This document shows, piece by piece, positions 1-8,319 of a stretch of 18,074 nucleotides of DNA. How positions within the stretch are numbered: position 1 is the stretch's first letter; the number at the start of each line of letters is the position of its first letter. A program made the translations under genes and the position numbers. Source of the DNA: an uncultured Eubacteriales bacterium (GTDB lineage: Bacteria > Bacillota > Clostridia > Oscillospirales > Oscillospiraceae); contig CABSBF010000034.1 in assembly GCA_902475855.1 (NCBI GenBank), positions 1 through 18,074 on the forward strand, in the 5' to 3' direction. Under the pieces are notes generated by a model, which was not told the origin of the DNA, did no database searches, and saw nothing but the letters and a program-made list of their open reading frames with translations.

Positions 1-66
1 TGCAGGGGAAAAAGTTTTTCATTCAAATTATTTTTTCGTTTTTTATAATTTTCATGTTGAAAATAA

Positions 67-95
67 TTGCAAATCCATGAAAGCTGTGTTATATT
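67..95 (+). promoter_or_regulatory. Predicted sigma-A promoter of ppdK
   Basis: A -35 like TTGCAA (67-72), a 17-bp spacer and a -10 TATATT (90-95) preceded by TG at the extended -10 position. This predicts a start near 102 and an untranslated leader of about 80 bases. A second AT-rich -10-like TATAAT lies at 44-49 but has no good -35. Prediction from sequence only. Confidence 0.6.
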
Positions 96-131
96 TTAGT
101 ACGCAGTGAAATCAAAATAATACAAGCGATT

Positions 132-155
132 GAAACGGCAGTGAAATACCGTTTC
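132..155 (+). promoter_or_regulatory. Hairpin in the ppdK 5' leader
   Basis: GAAACGG (132-138) pairs perfectly with CCGTTTC (149-155) around a 10-base loop, just upstream of the ribosome binding site AAAGGGG (165-171). The stem has no U-run, so it is not a terminator. A role in mRNA stability or translation is possible but not shown. Confidence 0.4.
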
Positions 156-183
156 CACACAAAGAAAGGGGTTAACCAGATCA

Positions 184-2820
184 ATGAAGTATGTTTACCT
201 TTTCTCAGAGGGCAATGGCTCCATGCGTGAGCTGCTTGGCGGCAAGGGCGCCAACCTCGCTGAGATGACCAACCTCGGTATGCCTGTTCCGCAGGGTTTC
301 ACCATTTCCACCGAAGCCTGCACGCAGTACTACGAGGACGGCCGCGGCATCAATGATGAAATCAAGACGCAGGTCTACGAAGCTCTGGCCGAGATCGAGA
401 AGATCAACGGCAAGAAGTTCGGCGACGCAAAGAATCCTCTGCTCGTTTCTGTCCGCTCCGGCGCGCGCGCTTCCATGCCCGGCATGATGGACACCATTCT
501 GAACCTCGGCATGAATGACGAGGTTGCAGCTGGCCTTATCGCCGGCAATCCCACTCCTGCGTTTACCCGTTTTGTATATGACTCCTATCGCCGCTTCATC
601 CAGATGTTCTCCGACGTCGTTATGGAGCTGTCCAAGAAGACCTTTGAAGTCATCATTGACGAGGTGAAGGAAGCTAAGGGCGTCAAGAACGACATCGACC
701 TCGACGCCGAGGATATGAAGAAGCTGGTTGTTCTGTTCAAGGAACATTACAAGAAGGAAAAGGGTGAGGACTTCCCGACCGACCCTGCCGTCCAGCTCAT
801 GGAGGCCATCAAGGCCGTGTTCCGCTCTTGGGACAATCCCCGCGCAAATGTCTACCGCCGCATGAATGACATCCCCTATTCCTGGGGCACGGCCGTCAAT
901 GTTCAGCCGATGGTTTTCGGCAACCTGAACGACAAGTCCGGCACCGGCGTCGCCTTTACCCGCGACCCCGCCACCGGCGAAAAGGCGCTGTTCGGCGAAT
1001 ATCTGATCAACGCTCAGGGTGAGGATGTCGTCGCCGGCATCCGTACCCCCAGCAAGATCTCCAAACTGAAGGACGACATGCCGCAGGTCTACGAGCAGTT
1101 TGTAGACATTGCGAACCGTCTGGAAAACCATTATCGCGATATGCAGGATATGGAGTTCACCATTGAAAATGGCAGACTCTATATGCTCCAGACCCGTAAC
1201 GGCAAGCGTACCGCAGCCGCTGCACTGAAGATTGCCTGCGACCTCGTTGACGAGGGCATGATTTCCCGTGAAGAGGCTGTCATGCGCGTGGAGCCGAAGC
1301 AGCTTGACGCTCTGCTGCATCCGCAGTTTGACACCGCTGCCCTGAAGGCGGCCGAGGTTGTCGGCAAGGGCCTTGCAGCTTCTCCCGGCGCTGCTTGCGG
1401 CCGTGTCGTATTTACCGCGGAAGACGCCAAGAACTGGGCAGCAAACGGCGAGAAAGTCGTTCTGGTCCGCCTGGAAACCAGCCCTGAGGATATCGAGGGC
1501 ATGGCGGCAGCTCAGGGTATCCTGACCGTTCGCGGCGGCATGACCTCCCACGCGGCGGTCGTTGCACGCGGCATGGGAACCTGCTGCGTTTCCGGCTGCG
1601 GCGAGATTACCATGCACGAGGAAGAAAAGTATTTCACCATTGGGGAGAAGGAATACCACGAGGGTGACTGGATCTCCATTGACGGTTCCACCGGCAATAT
1701 CTACGGCTGCGCCATTGAGACCGTGGAGGCTACCATCAGCGGCAACTTCGACCGCTTCATGCGTTGGGCAGACAGCTTCCGTGTCCTGCGCGTCCGTACC
1801 AATGCCGATACGCCCAGAGATACCGCACAGGCGGTCAAGTTTGGCGCAGAAGGCATCGGCCTGTGCCGCACCGAGCATATGTTCTTTGAGTCCAGCCGCA
1901 TCAAGGCAATGCGCGAGATGATCGTTGCTAAGACCGTCGAGGCCCGTAAGGAAGCTTTGGCAAAGATTCTTCCCTATCAGCAGAGCGACTTTGTGGCTAT
2001 GTATCGTGAGCTCAAGGGCCGCCCGATGACCGTACGTTTCCTCGATCCCCCCCTGCATGAGTTCCTGCCCACCAAGGAAGAGGATATTGTTGAGATCGCC
2101 GGTGAACTGCACATCACCGTTGAAGAGCTGAAGGACGTAATTGCCTCCCTGCATGAGTTCAACCCCATGATGGGTCACCGCGGCTGCCGTCTGGCTGTCA
2201 CCTATCCGGAAATCGCAGAGATGCAGACCACCGCTGTTATCAAGGCTGCGATGCAGGTCAACCACGAGTATCCCTGGTACCGCATTGAGCCGGAAATCAT
2301 GATCCCGCTGGTTGGCGAGGTCAAGGAGCTCAAGTATGTTAAGGATGTCGTTGTCGCCACGGCCGAGCGCCTGATCAAGGACGCCGGTGTGAAGATGAAG
2401 TACTCCGTCGGCACCATGATTGAAATCCCGCGCGCCGCGTTGACTGCGGATGAGATCGCCAAGGAAGCCGAATTCTTCTCCTTCGGCACCAACGACCTGA
2501 CTCAGATGACCTTCGGCTTCAGCCGTGATGATGCAGGCAAGTTCCTTGATGCTTACTACGATCGCAAGATCTATGAGTTTGACCCGTTTGCGCATCTTGA
2601 TCAGATCGGTGTCGGCAAGCTGGTCAGAATGGCTGCGGAGCTGGGCCGTCAGACCCGTCCGGACATCAAGCTGGGCATTTGCGGCGAACATGGCGGCGAC
2701 CCCGCTTCTGTTGAGTTCTGCCACAAGGTTGGATTGAGCTATGTATCTTGCAGTCCGTACCGTGTTCCGATTGCTCGCCTGGCTGCAGCACAGGCTGCCA
2801 TCCGCGATCAGCGCCAATAA
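184..2820 (+). CDS. ppdK: Pyruvate, phosphate dikinase
   Basis: This enzyme interconverts ATP, Pi and pyruvate with AMP, PPi and phosphoenolpyruvate in the cytoplasm. In anaerobic Clostridia it links glycolysis and gluconeogenesis. The 878 residues match the usual bacterial length. The N-terminal ATP-grasp part includes the GGKGANLAEM segment near residue 20 and SVRSGARASMPGMMDT near 100. The swivelling domain carries the phosphorylated histidine in GGMTSHAAVVARG (His456). The C-terminal PEP/pyruvate TIM barrel has FGTNDLTQMTFGFSRDD and the catalytic cysteine in GICGEHGGDP (Cys833). The ATG at 184 begins with the canonical YVYLFSEG start of the family and follows a G-rich ribosome site at 165-171, with slightly long spacing. 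The gene is monocistronic: its own promoter lies upstream and a strong hairpin terminator follows. No anomalies seen. Confidence 0.98.
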   Translation: MKYVYLFSEGNGSMRELLGGKGANLAEMTNLGMPVPQGFTISTEACTQYYEDGRGINDEIKTQVYEALAEIEKINGKKFGDAKNPLLVSVRSGARASMPGMMDTILNLGMNDEVAAGLIAGNPTPAFTRFVYDSYRRFIQMFSDVVMELSKKTFEVIIDEVKEAKGVKNDIDLDAEDMKKLVVLFKEHYKKEKGEDFPTDPAVQLMEAIKAVFRSWDNPRANVYRRMNDIPYSWGTAVNVQPMVFGNLNDKSGTGVAFTRDPATGEKALFGEYLINAQGEDVVAGIRTPSKISKLKDDMPQVYEQFVDIANRLENHYRDMQDMEFTIENGRLYMLQTRNGKRTAAAALKIACDLVDEGMISREEAVMRVEPKQLDALLHPQFDTAALKAAEVVGKGLAASPGAACGRVVFTAEDAKNWAANGEKVVLVRLETSPEDIEGMAAAQGILTVRGGMTSHAAVVARGMGTCCVSGCGEITMHEEEKYFTIGEKEYHEGDWISIDGSTGNIYGCAIETVEATISGNFDRFMRWADSFRVLRVRTNADTPRDTAQAVKFGAEGIGLCRTEHMFFESSRIKAMREMIVAKTVEARKEALAKILPYQQSDFVAMYRELKGRPMTVRFLDPPLHEFLPTKEEDIVEIAGELHITVEELKDVIASLHEFNPMMGHRGCRLAVTYPEIAEMQTTAVIKAAMQVNHEYPWYRIEPEIMIPLVGEVKELKYVKDVVVATAERLIKDAGVKMKYSVGTMIEIPRAALTADEIAKEAEFFSFGTNDLTQMTFGFSRDDAGKFLDAYYDRKIYEFDPFAHLDQIGVGKLVRMAAELGRQTRPDIKLGICGEHGGDPASVEFCHKVGLSYVSCSPYRVPIARLAAAQAAIRDQRQ

Positions 2821-2862
2821 GAAGCTGACGCAAGTAGCGTAGGAAAAACAACTGATATAAAT

Positions 2863-2900
2863 ACGGTCACACAGTCCGTTTGGATTGTGTGACCGTTATT
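2863..2900. terminator. Bidirectional intrinsic terminator between ppdK and the convergent operon
   Basis: A 15-bp stem (2863-2877 with 2882-2896, one G-U pair) closes a GTTT loop. On the + strand it is followed by a T-rich tail ending ppdK. On the - strand the tail is the complement of the A-rich 2841-2862 segment, so it can also end the operon read from 6704 down to 2913. Confidence 0.85.
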
Positions 2901-2912
2901 TTATTACTATTT

Positions 2913-3452
2913 TCAGACCTCTTTTCCCATCTGCCGGGCGATTTCCAGAGCGGGATGCCCGGCAATATCGCCGACCTTGTTCACACCGCCGGCCATTACC
3001 GTGCCCGCCAGTGCACAGCGGGGGAAGCAGTCCAGCCAGCCCTGCACAGCCTTCTCGGTGCCCTCAAAGGTACCTGGCTCGTTGTCGGCTGCCGTGGACA
3101 GCAGATATGCCTTGGTGAAGACATAATCGCCGTCATAAAGTGGATTGGAACGGTCAAACTGCGTTTTGAGCTGGCCGCTGACACTGTAATAATAGACGGG
3201 TGTAGCGAATACCAGAATGTCAGCGTCGTGCATTTTGGAGATGATTTGAGGCACATCGTCCTGAATGACGCAGTGTCCCAACTTGTGACAGGCAAAGCAG
3301 CCTTTGCAGAAGCCGTAGTGCTTTTCCCGCAGGAAGATGGTTTCCACGTGGTTGCCCGCCTCACTTGCGCCTGCGGCAAAAGCTGCTGCCAGCGTTTCTG
3401 AATTGCCGCCCTTGCGTGGACTGGAGGAAATGATCAGTACCTTTTTATTCAT
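2913..3452 (-). CDS. Flavodoxin-fold NAD(P)H-dependent oxidoreductase (iron-sulfur-flavoprotein-like)
   Basis: A 179-residue protein of the NADPH-dependent FMN reductase / iron-sulfur flavoprotein superfamily. The N-terminal beta strand and phosphate loop (VLIISSSPRKGGNS, residues 5-18) form the FMN phosphate site. A cysteine cluster C49-x2-C52-x2-C55-x5-C61 (CKGCFACHKLGHC) resembles the compact cluster motif of archaeal-type iron-sulfur flavoproteins. The FATPVYYYSVSG segment is the flavin isoalloxazine loop seen in this family. It probably transfers electrons from NAD(P)H or ferredoxin to a small acceptor; the acceptor is unknown. It is the last gene of the operon, starting 20 bases after the M20 peptidase stop, with AGGAG just upstream of its ATG. 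The shared terminator at 2863-2900 follows. Confidence 0.85.
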   Translation of the reverse strand: MNKKVLIISSSPRKGGNSETLAAAFAAGASEAGNHVETIFLREKHYGFCKGCFACHKLGHCVIQDDVPQIISKMHDADILVFATPVYYYSVSGQLKTQFDRSNPLYDGDYVFTKAYLLSTAADNEPGTFEGTEKAVQGWLDCFPRCALAGTVMAGGVNKVGDIAGHPALEIARQMGKEV

Positions 3453-3472
3453 GTGAGCACACTCCTTTATGA

Positions 3473-4816
3473 TTATTTTGCGGGGTAGCTTCTCAGCAGT
3501 TCTTTGTAGAAATCCACTGCCAGATGGAGCTTATCCACGCTGATATTCTCATTCTCCCCGTGAACAGAGGCATACTGCTGCTTGTCAATGTCGATGGGTG
3601 CAAAGCGGATCACCGCATCTGAGAGACTGGTAAACTGCCTCGCATCCGTCCCTGCCGGGAGAATAAAGGGTGCGGCAACGGCGTAGGGGAAAGCGGCTTC
3701 CACCGCCTTTTTGATGTACTTGTAGCCCGAACTTTCCAGAGAAGTAGGCTTGTAATACTCGTTATCCTCATCCCGCAGTGTCAGATCCACACCATGCTTT
3801 GCCGCCATCTGACGCAGGGCATCCAGATCTTTGGCAAGATCGGCGTCGTTGATGCAGCGCAGGAAGGCCTCGCCATAGCAGCTTCCGTCCTCATCAGTGG
3901 AGAGCTTGCGGAATGTGCAGCCAGTTCCGAGCATTTCGCCCGCCGCGGCGTTGAGTTTCGGCATCAGCCTGACAAGCAGACCGGAGAACAATCCGAGATG
4001 GGAAAACACAAAGCTCATGGGAAAATTCATGTGGGGTGCCAATGCCTCGAACATCCCTTTTACTTCCGGGTGGAGTCTGCGAATGAAGGGATTCTGTGCG
4101 TCTGCCTCCGCCATGAAGTCCACCATGCGCATCACCGGGGTCTTATGTCCACCTTCCAGCCCTGCGTGACCGGACTGCTTTTTAGCTGTGAGCTGCACCG
4201 TACAGCGCCCCTTTTCATGTACGGCGATCATAGCGCACTTTTTGTGAATGCCTGCCATGGGCGGATCAATAACCGCGCCGCCCTCGTCAATGATCCAGTC
4301 AAAGCGCAGATTGTTGTTCCGGAAGTATTCCAGTGCGAGAGGCGCCCCATCGCCGCCGATTTCTTCGTTATAAGAGGAGAAAAGGTACACATTGACAGGG
4401 AACACGAAACCTTCCTTCAGGAGCTCCTCTATGGCGGAGAACTCCGCAAACAGTGGCGTTTTGGTGTCCACCGTGCCTCTGCCCCAGAGCTTTCCATCTT
4501 TAATGACACCGCCGAAGGCGTCTTCCTGCCAATCGCCGGCGGCGTCCACCACATCGTGGTGGGACATGAGCATTACATTCCGGCGGGTATCCTTGCCCAC
4601 CAATTTGTACAGGTAGGCATCGTCACCTACGATGGTCAGTTCCGCCCGCTCTGCCGTCAAGGGGAATAATTCCGCAATGACCTGCCGCAGCTTCAGAAAC
4701 TCCGCCGGCTCGAAGCAGTCCTTTTTGGATACTGTCCGGCAGCGTATCATCTCTGCAAGACGCTCCGCATAGCGAAGATCTCTAGCCTCAAGCGAGGCGT
4801 TCAGATTGTCTGTCAC
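3473..4816 (-). CDS. M20-family zinc metallopeptidase/amidohydrolase
   Basis: A 447-residue M20/M25/M40-type hydrolase, a size typical of the carboxypeptidase/dipeptidase subgroup. The first metal motif is SHHDVVD (His86, Asp88). The bridging Asp is in GRGTVDTK (Asp117). The catalytic and metal-binding glutamates are in SSYNEEIGGDG (Glu151, Glu152). Further metal ligands lie in the IIDEGG segment and near the C-terminal SVHGENE. A lid/dimerisation insert sits between about residues 200 and 310. The family cleaves dipeptides, N-acyl or N-carbamoyl amino acids; the substrate here is not readable. The start is GTG at 4816, overlapping the transporter stop as GTGA, with AGGGAG about nine bases upstream, so translation is probably coupled. 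The neighbouring ATC-hydrolase family gene makes an N-carbamoyl amino acid a plausible substrate, by inference only. Confidence 0.9.
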   Translation of the reverse strand: MTDNLNASLEARDLRYAERLAEMIRCRTVSKKDCFEPAEFLKLRQVIAELFPLTAERAELTIVGDDAYLYKLVGKDTRRNVMLMSHHDVVDAAGDWQEDAFGGVIKDGKLWGRGTVDTKTPLFAEFSAIEELLKEGFVFPVNVYLFSSYNEEIGGDGAPLALEYFRNNNLRFDWIIDEGGAVIDPPMAGIHKKCAMIAVHEKGRCTVQLTAKKQSGHAGLEGGHKTPVMRMVDFMAEADAQNPFIRRLHPEVKGMFEALAPHMNFPMSFVFSHLGLFSGLLVRLMPKLNAAAGEMLGTGCTFRKLSTDEDGSCYGEAFLRCINDADLAKDLDALRQMAAKHGVDLTLRDEDNEYYKPTSLESSGYKYIKKAVEAAFPYAVAAPFILPAGTDARQFTSLSDAVIRFAPIDIDKQQYASVHGENENISVDKLHLAVDFYKELLRSYPAK

Positions 4817-6195
4817 AGCGTTTCTCCCTCTTTTCTGCCATTTGCGATGGTGGCAAGAACTTCATTTTCTCTATAGCGCAGAAATACGAAAACTGCCAGA
4901 ATGCAGAAGATGGCTCCTGCCACGGCAGTGAGCTTCAGGCCGAACACACCTACGTTTTCCCCAGCAGCCGCCCCTGTGACGATCAGAGAGGGGACAATCA
5001 TAATGGCCAGCGAGTTGCCCATCTTTACGATAAAGCTCCGGGCCGCGCCGAAAATCCCCTCCTGATTGACGCCGGTGGTGACGGTGTCATACTGGATGAT
5101 GTCCGCCATCATAGCGCCGGGCAGCACGTTCAGCACCGCAAAGGGGAAGGATACGAACAGGGCGAACACGCAGGCCAGCACCAGCCGGTTCCCCGGCAGC
5201 ATATCGCTGAAGCAGATCACGATCTCCGCGGCGGAGAAGACGATGCAGCCCAGAATGATGGGCAGCTTTTTGCCGTGCTTTTTCGCGAATTTGTTTACCA
5301 GCGGATACATCAGCAGCGAACCCGCTATGGAGATGGCCAGGATCAGCACGGAGTACGTCTCCGCAAGACCCATCAGCGAGGTCACATAGTACATGATGCA
5401 CGCCTGAAAGAACGCCATGCCGGTGTTCTCCAGCAGCTGCCCCAGCGTCACGAGACGGAAGTGCTTATTGGAGAAGGCGTGCTTCAGCGACTGACCCAGC
5501 GTCACATTGGGGATGACGGAGCGGACATAGTCCTTTTCCCGGATGGTGTAGGCGGGGATCAGCAGCAGGATGACGCCGATCGCCGTATAGATGCCGAAGG
5601 TGGTGCGCCACGCGGACAGCGTGCTCATACCGGCGCTCTTGAATGCGCTGGCAATCAGCGGGCTCACATAGCCGAGGGCGCTGCCGGTGACAAAGAAGAA
5701 GGAACTGATGGTATAGGCATTCACCCGCATAGGCCCGTCCTGAATCAGCTCAGGGATCAGCGCATTGTGGGGAATCATGTACAGCGTAAAGAAGAAATAG
5801 TAGCCCCACATGAAGGCGGCGATCCACGCGGCGTTGAGGCCGCTCACCCGGTTCAGCGGCACGAAGAAGATCAGCAAGGCGCACAGGCCGAAGGGGATGG
5901 CCGCCTTTTTCATCAGGGGGATGCGCCGTCCGTCCTTATTCTTGCTCTTGTCGGAGCCGGCGGCGATCAGCGGGTCTGTCACCGCGTCGATGATGTGACC
6001 CACCGCCTTGATCATGCCGATGATGGTCAGCACGCCCAGCACCAGCCGACCCTGCGGGATAAGGTCGGGGATGCCCGATACCTTGGAGGGCTGATAAAAA
6101 TAGATGAGATAGTTATTCAGCATGGTCGTAAACAGGCCAACCGCGAACTGTGGAAGGCACAGTCTTACGATGAGGGAGGTGTTGACTTTTTTCAT
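4813..6195 (-). CDS. GPH-family (MelB-like) cation-coupled symporter
   Basis: A 460-residue integral membrane protein with about 12 hydrophobic segments. It carries the signature of the glycoside-pentoside-hexuronide group of the major facilitator superfamily: DAVTDPLIAAGSDKSKNKDG around residues 67-86, followed by GRRIPLM. Classical members import sugars with H+ or Na+, but many clostridial members sit next to hydrolases of non-sugar compounds. This gene sits between an ATC-hydrolase family protein (4-base ATGA overlap at 6192-6195) and an M20 peptidase (4-base GTGA overlap at 4813-4816), so it very likely imports or exports the compound those enzymes process. A sugar is possible, but nothing in the operon is a glycosidase or sugar kinase. 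Confidence 0.9.
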   Translation of the reverse strand: MKKVNTSLIVRLCLPQFAVGLFTTMLNNYLIYFYQPSKVSGIPDLIPQGRLVLGVLTIIGMIKAVGHIIDAVTDPLIAAGSDKSKNKDGRRIPLMKKAAIPFGLCALLIFFVPLNRVSGLNAAWIAAFMWGYYFFFTLYMIPHNALIPELIQDGPMRVNAYTISSFFFVTGSALGYVSPLIASAFKSAGMSTLSAWRTTFGIYTAIGVILLLIPAYTIREKDYVRSVIPNVTLGQSLKHAFSNKHFRLVTLGQLLENTGMAFFQACIMYYVTSLMGLAETYSVLILAISIAGSLLMYPLVNKFAKKHGKKLPIILGCIVFSAAEIVICFSDMLPGNRLVLACVFALFVSFPFAVLNVLPGAMMADIIQYDTVTTGVNQEGIFGAARSFIVKMGNSLAIMIVPSLIVTGAAAGENVGVFGLKLTAVAGAIFCILAVFVFLRYRENEVLATIANGRKEGETL

Positions 6196-6704
6196 TTCTC
6201 CCCCTGCTTGCCGTCCTTGATGTAGCGCAGCGCGCAGACGTCGTCGCCCTTTGCGATGGCTTTGGGCAGCTCCAGCCGTGCATCAAAGCACTTGCCGATA
6301 CCGTGGTCGCCGCACATGGCGATGTCGCAGAGCCGGGCGATCTCCTCGTCGGTGCAGCCGGCCTTCTGCCACGCCTTGACCAGCGGGCAGTAGTGGAAAT
6401 CCAGATACAGGGTATCGTCGGTGTTCTCCACCAGATCCATTTCGAAGACCCAGCGGGCCGCCTTGGTGAACAGCGTCTTTTTCAGACCCTTCAGGCTCTT
6501 GGTGCCGCCCTTTTTCACAAGGTCGTTGCCCTGCGAGATGCCGCAGCGGGAAATGGCCGCCGAGGCAAAATCCCTGGGGTCGAGGCCGCGCTTCTCCGCC
6601 TCGTCCACCAGCAGATACAGCCAGAAGGCACGGTGCTCCAGCAGCTCGCGGATCTTGACCACGAAGGCGTTTTTGATCTTGGGCTCATTGACGATTTTTG
6701 ACAT
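6192..6704 (-). CDS. L-2-amino-thiazoline-4-carboxylic acid hydrolase family protein
   Basis: A 170-residue protein matching the family named after the Pseudomonas enzyme that opens L-2-amino-thiazoline-4-carboxylate to N-carbamoyl-L-cysteine. Visible family hallmarks are FHYCPLVKAWQKAGCTDEEI (about residues 102-121) and LCDIAMCGDHGIG (about 125-137), with conserved Cys, His and Asp. No signal peptide is seen. Most gut members of this family have never been tested, so the substrate should be read as unknown. It is the first gene of a four-gene operon and overlaps the GPH transporter by ATGA. The ATG at 6704 follows an AGAGGGA ribosome site. An extended -10 promoter and a leader hairpin precede it. 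Confidence 0.8.
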   Translation of the reverse strand: MSKIVNEPKIKNAFVVKIRELLEHRAFWLYLLVDEAEKRGLDPRDFASAAISRCGISQGNDLVKKGGTKSLKGLKKTLFTKAARWVFEMDLVENTDDTLYLDFHYCPLVKAWQKAGCTDEEIARLCDIAMCGDHGIGKCFDARLELPKAIAKGDDVCALRYIKDGKQGEK

Positions 6705-6746
6705 GATTCTCTTTCCCTCTTATCTTTCCTGTTGTTCTGCATTCAG

Positions 6747-6776
6747 AAAGCGGCAGGCCGCCGGCCTTGCCGCTTT
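6747..6776 (-). promoter_or_regulatory. GC-rich hairpin in the operon 5' leader
   Basis: AAAGCGGCA (6747-6755) pairs with TGCCGCTTT (6768-6776). An inner GGCC/GGCC stem (6756-6759, 6763-6766), one bulged T and a 3-base loop complete it. It would begin about eight bases into the predicted transcript of the 6704-2913 operon. It is not followed by a U-run on that strand, so a 5' stability element is likelier than an attenuator. On the + strand it has only a short T4 tail. Confidence 0.45.
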
Positions 6777-6790
6777 TGTGCATATAGATA

Positions 6791-6799
6791 ATTATATCA
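6791..6799 (-). promoter_or_regulatory. Extended -10 promoter of the ATC-hydrolase/GPH/M20 operon
   Basis: Read on the - strand, TGATATAAT gives a perfect TATAAT (6796 to 6791) with TG at the extended position. No good -35 is seen at 17 bp (GGCACA), which is tolerated by extended -10 promoters. Predicted start near 6784. Confidence 0.55.
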
Positions 6800-6887
6800 T
6801 ACTTTATCGTATTTGTGCCTACAAATTTTGACCAAAATGTTCTGTGCAAATAGAAAGTATATCACCTGCCTGCCATTGTAAGTGCAA

Positions 6888-6916
6888 TTGAATTCCTGGA
6901 AGCGGCATGATATAAT
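6888..6916 (+). promoter_or_regulatory. Promoter of the MFS transporter gene
   Basis: TTGAAT (6888-6893), 17-bp spacer, TATAAT (6911-6916) preceded by TG. Predicted start near 6923, which excludes the upstream in-frame start at 6882 and supports the ATG at 6966. Confidence 0.7.
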
Positions 6917-6965
6917 CTACAAACAGAGAAAAATGCACCGGGTAAGAAGGACGGGAGAATGTCAA

Positions 6966-8186
6966 ATGAATCTGGAACATAGAAAACGCCTGGGCGGAGC
7001 TATTGCGTTCATTACGCTGATGGGGATCGTCAGCCTGTTTTCAGACATGACGCACGAGGGCGCGCGGAGCGTTCTCGGTGAATATCTGAATCTGGCGGGA
7101 GCCTCAGGCGCGACCATCGGCTTTGTGTCCGGCGTGGGCGAACTGTGCGGCTACTCCCTGCGGCTTTTATCGGGTGTTTTTGCGGACAAAACGAAAAAAT
7201 ACTGGACATTGGTCATCGCGGGCTACGCTCTACAGGTGATGGCCATCCCGGCGCTGGCGCTTATTCCCGAAAACGGCTGGGTCATCGCCTGCGGGCTGGT
7301 GATTCTGGAGCGGGTGGGCAAGGCCATCAAAAAACCTGCTAAAAATACGCTGGTCAGCTTCGCCGCCAGCGAGATCGGCACGGGGAAGGGCTTTGCCTAT
7401 CAGGAGTTTTTAGATCAGCTCGGCGCCTTTCTGGGACCGGTTATGCTATTTGTCATTGCTGCCGTGAAAGGCACGGGAAACCTGTTTTCCACCTATCGTC
7501 TCTGCTTTGCCCTGTTGGGCATCCCGGCAATCATCACCGTTGCGCTGGTGGTGCTGGCAAAGGTCAAGTATCCCCATCCGGAGATGTTTGAGAAAACGCA
7601 GGGAGCATCGGCGGAATTCCGCACGCAGAAGTCTTTTGTGCTGTATATGATTGCTATCTGCCTGTTTGCCTTCGGTTTTGCCGACTTTACCCTCATCACC
7701 CTCCACGCAGCCAAAATGGAGGCCTTTCCAGCCTCTGTCCTGAGCCTGTTGTATGCCGCGGCAATGGCGGTAGACGCCTTTGCGGCGCTGTTTTTCGGCT
7801 GGCTGTTTGATAAGATCGGCCTAAGGGCATTGATGCTCTCCACCCTGTGCAGCGCCTTCTTCTCCTGCTTCGTCTTCCTCACCAGAGCGCCTGTGCTCAT
7901 GGGCGTGGGCATCGTGCTGTGGGGTGTGGGCATGGGTGCACAGGAAAGTATTATGAAGGCCGCCGTCAGCAAGATTGTCCCGGCCTCGATGCGCAGCACC
8001 GGCTTTGGCATCTTTGAGACGGGCTTTGGCATTGCGTGGTTTTTGGGGAGCTGGCTGCTGGGGGCCATGTATGATTTGAACCCGGTGTGGCTGGTGGTAG
8101 TATCCGTGGCGGTGCAGCTTCTGGCAATTGTGTTCTATGCCGTCTGTATTCGCAGGCAGAGAAATGAGAATTTCGCGCAGAAGTAG
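6966..8186 (+). CDS. Major facilitator superfamily transporter, substrate unknown
   Basis: A 406-residue polytopic membrane protein with about 12 hydrophobic segments split by a charged central loop (near KVKYPHPEMFEKTQ). Near the N-terminus it has SLFSDMTHEGARSVLGEYL, a motif seen in a poorly characterised MFS branch. A typical MFS loop follows (SGVFADKTKKYW), with a matching one in the second half (GWLFDKIGLRALM). The substrate cannot be read from sequence; drug or metabolite efflux are both possible. The open frame extends up to 6882, but the promoter predicted at 6888-6916 would start transcription near 6923, so the ATG at 6966 is preferred; GGGAG sits eight bases upstream of it. The gene stands alone. 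I found no convincing intrinsic terminator after it, only a weak TTCCCG/CGGGAA stem near 8189-8214. Confidence 0.85.
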   Translation: MNLEHRKRLGGAIAFITLMGIVSLFSDMTHEGARSVLGEYLNLAGASGATIGFVSGVGELCGYSLRLLSGVFADKTKKYWTLVIAGYALQVMAIPALALIPENGWVIACGLVILERVGKAIKKPAKNTLVSFAASEIGTGKGFAYQEFLDQLGAFLGPVMLFVIAAVKGTGNLFSTYRLCFALLGIPAIITVALVVLAKVKYPHPEMFEKTQGASAEFRTQKSFVLYMIAICLFAFGFADFTLITLHAAKMEAFPASVLSLLYAAAMAVDAFAALFFGWLFDKIGLRALMLSTLCSAFFSCFVFLTRAPVLMGVGIVLWGVGMGAQESIMKAAVSKIVPASMRSTGFGIFETGFGIAWFLGSWLLGAMYDLNPVWLVVVSVAVQLLAIVFYAVCIRRQRNENFAQK

Positions 8187-8230
8187 CTTCCCGGACAATT
8201 TTGAGCGGGAATCGCAATGCCCAAACACAT

Positions 8231-8313
8231 AAAAGAGGAAGCACTGCCGGCGGCGCCGTGCCCTCAGCCCGCCGAAGCGGGAGGGGCTCGCTCACATCAC
8301 ACAATGCTTCCTC
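8231..8313 (-). ncRNA. Candidate small RNA gene 1 (about 83 nt), unassigned
   Basis: The predicted transcript begins at G8313, exactly seven bases after a strong -10. Its first nine bases GAGGAAGCA (8313-8305) pair perfectly with TGCTTCCTC (8243-8235), which is followed immediately by TTTT (8234-8231). Inside is a hairpin CCCGC-TTCG-GCGGG with an ultrastable UUCG loop and further GC-rich pairing (GCCC with GGGC). So promoter, start, closing stem and U-run all agree to the base. No convincing coding frame or known motif was recognised. It has no gene downstream on its strand (the MFS gene converges), so it is not a riboswitch. It lacks the SRP RNA apical motif despite the GGAAGCA at its 5' end. 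Confidence 0.65.
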
Positions 8314-8319
8314 AAATGA

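Noticed and set aside
205..2817. An 870-codon open frame antisense to ppdK
   Set aside because: It mirrors the highly biased codon use of ppdK, has no family resemblance and no promoter or ribosome site; ppdK itself is unmistakable.
8235..8313. The GAGGAAGCA/TGCTTCCTC repeat as a terminator of the MFS gene
   Set aside because: On the + strand the stem is followed by AAATGAATAAT, not a U-run; the U-run and promoter are both on the - strand.
8231..8313. Small SRP (4.5S-type) RNA
   Set aside because: GGAAGCA occurs at the 5' end but the conserved apical SRP loop with its paired asymmetric motif is absent, and the sequence lies in a terminal stem.
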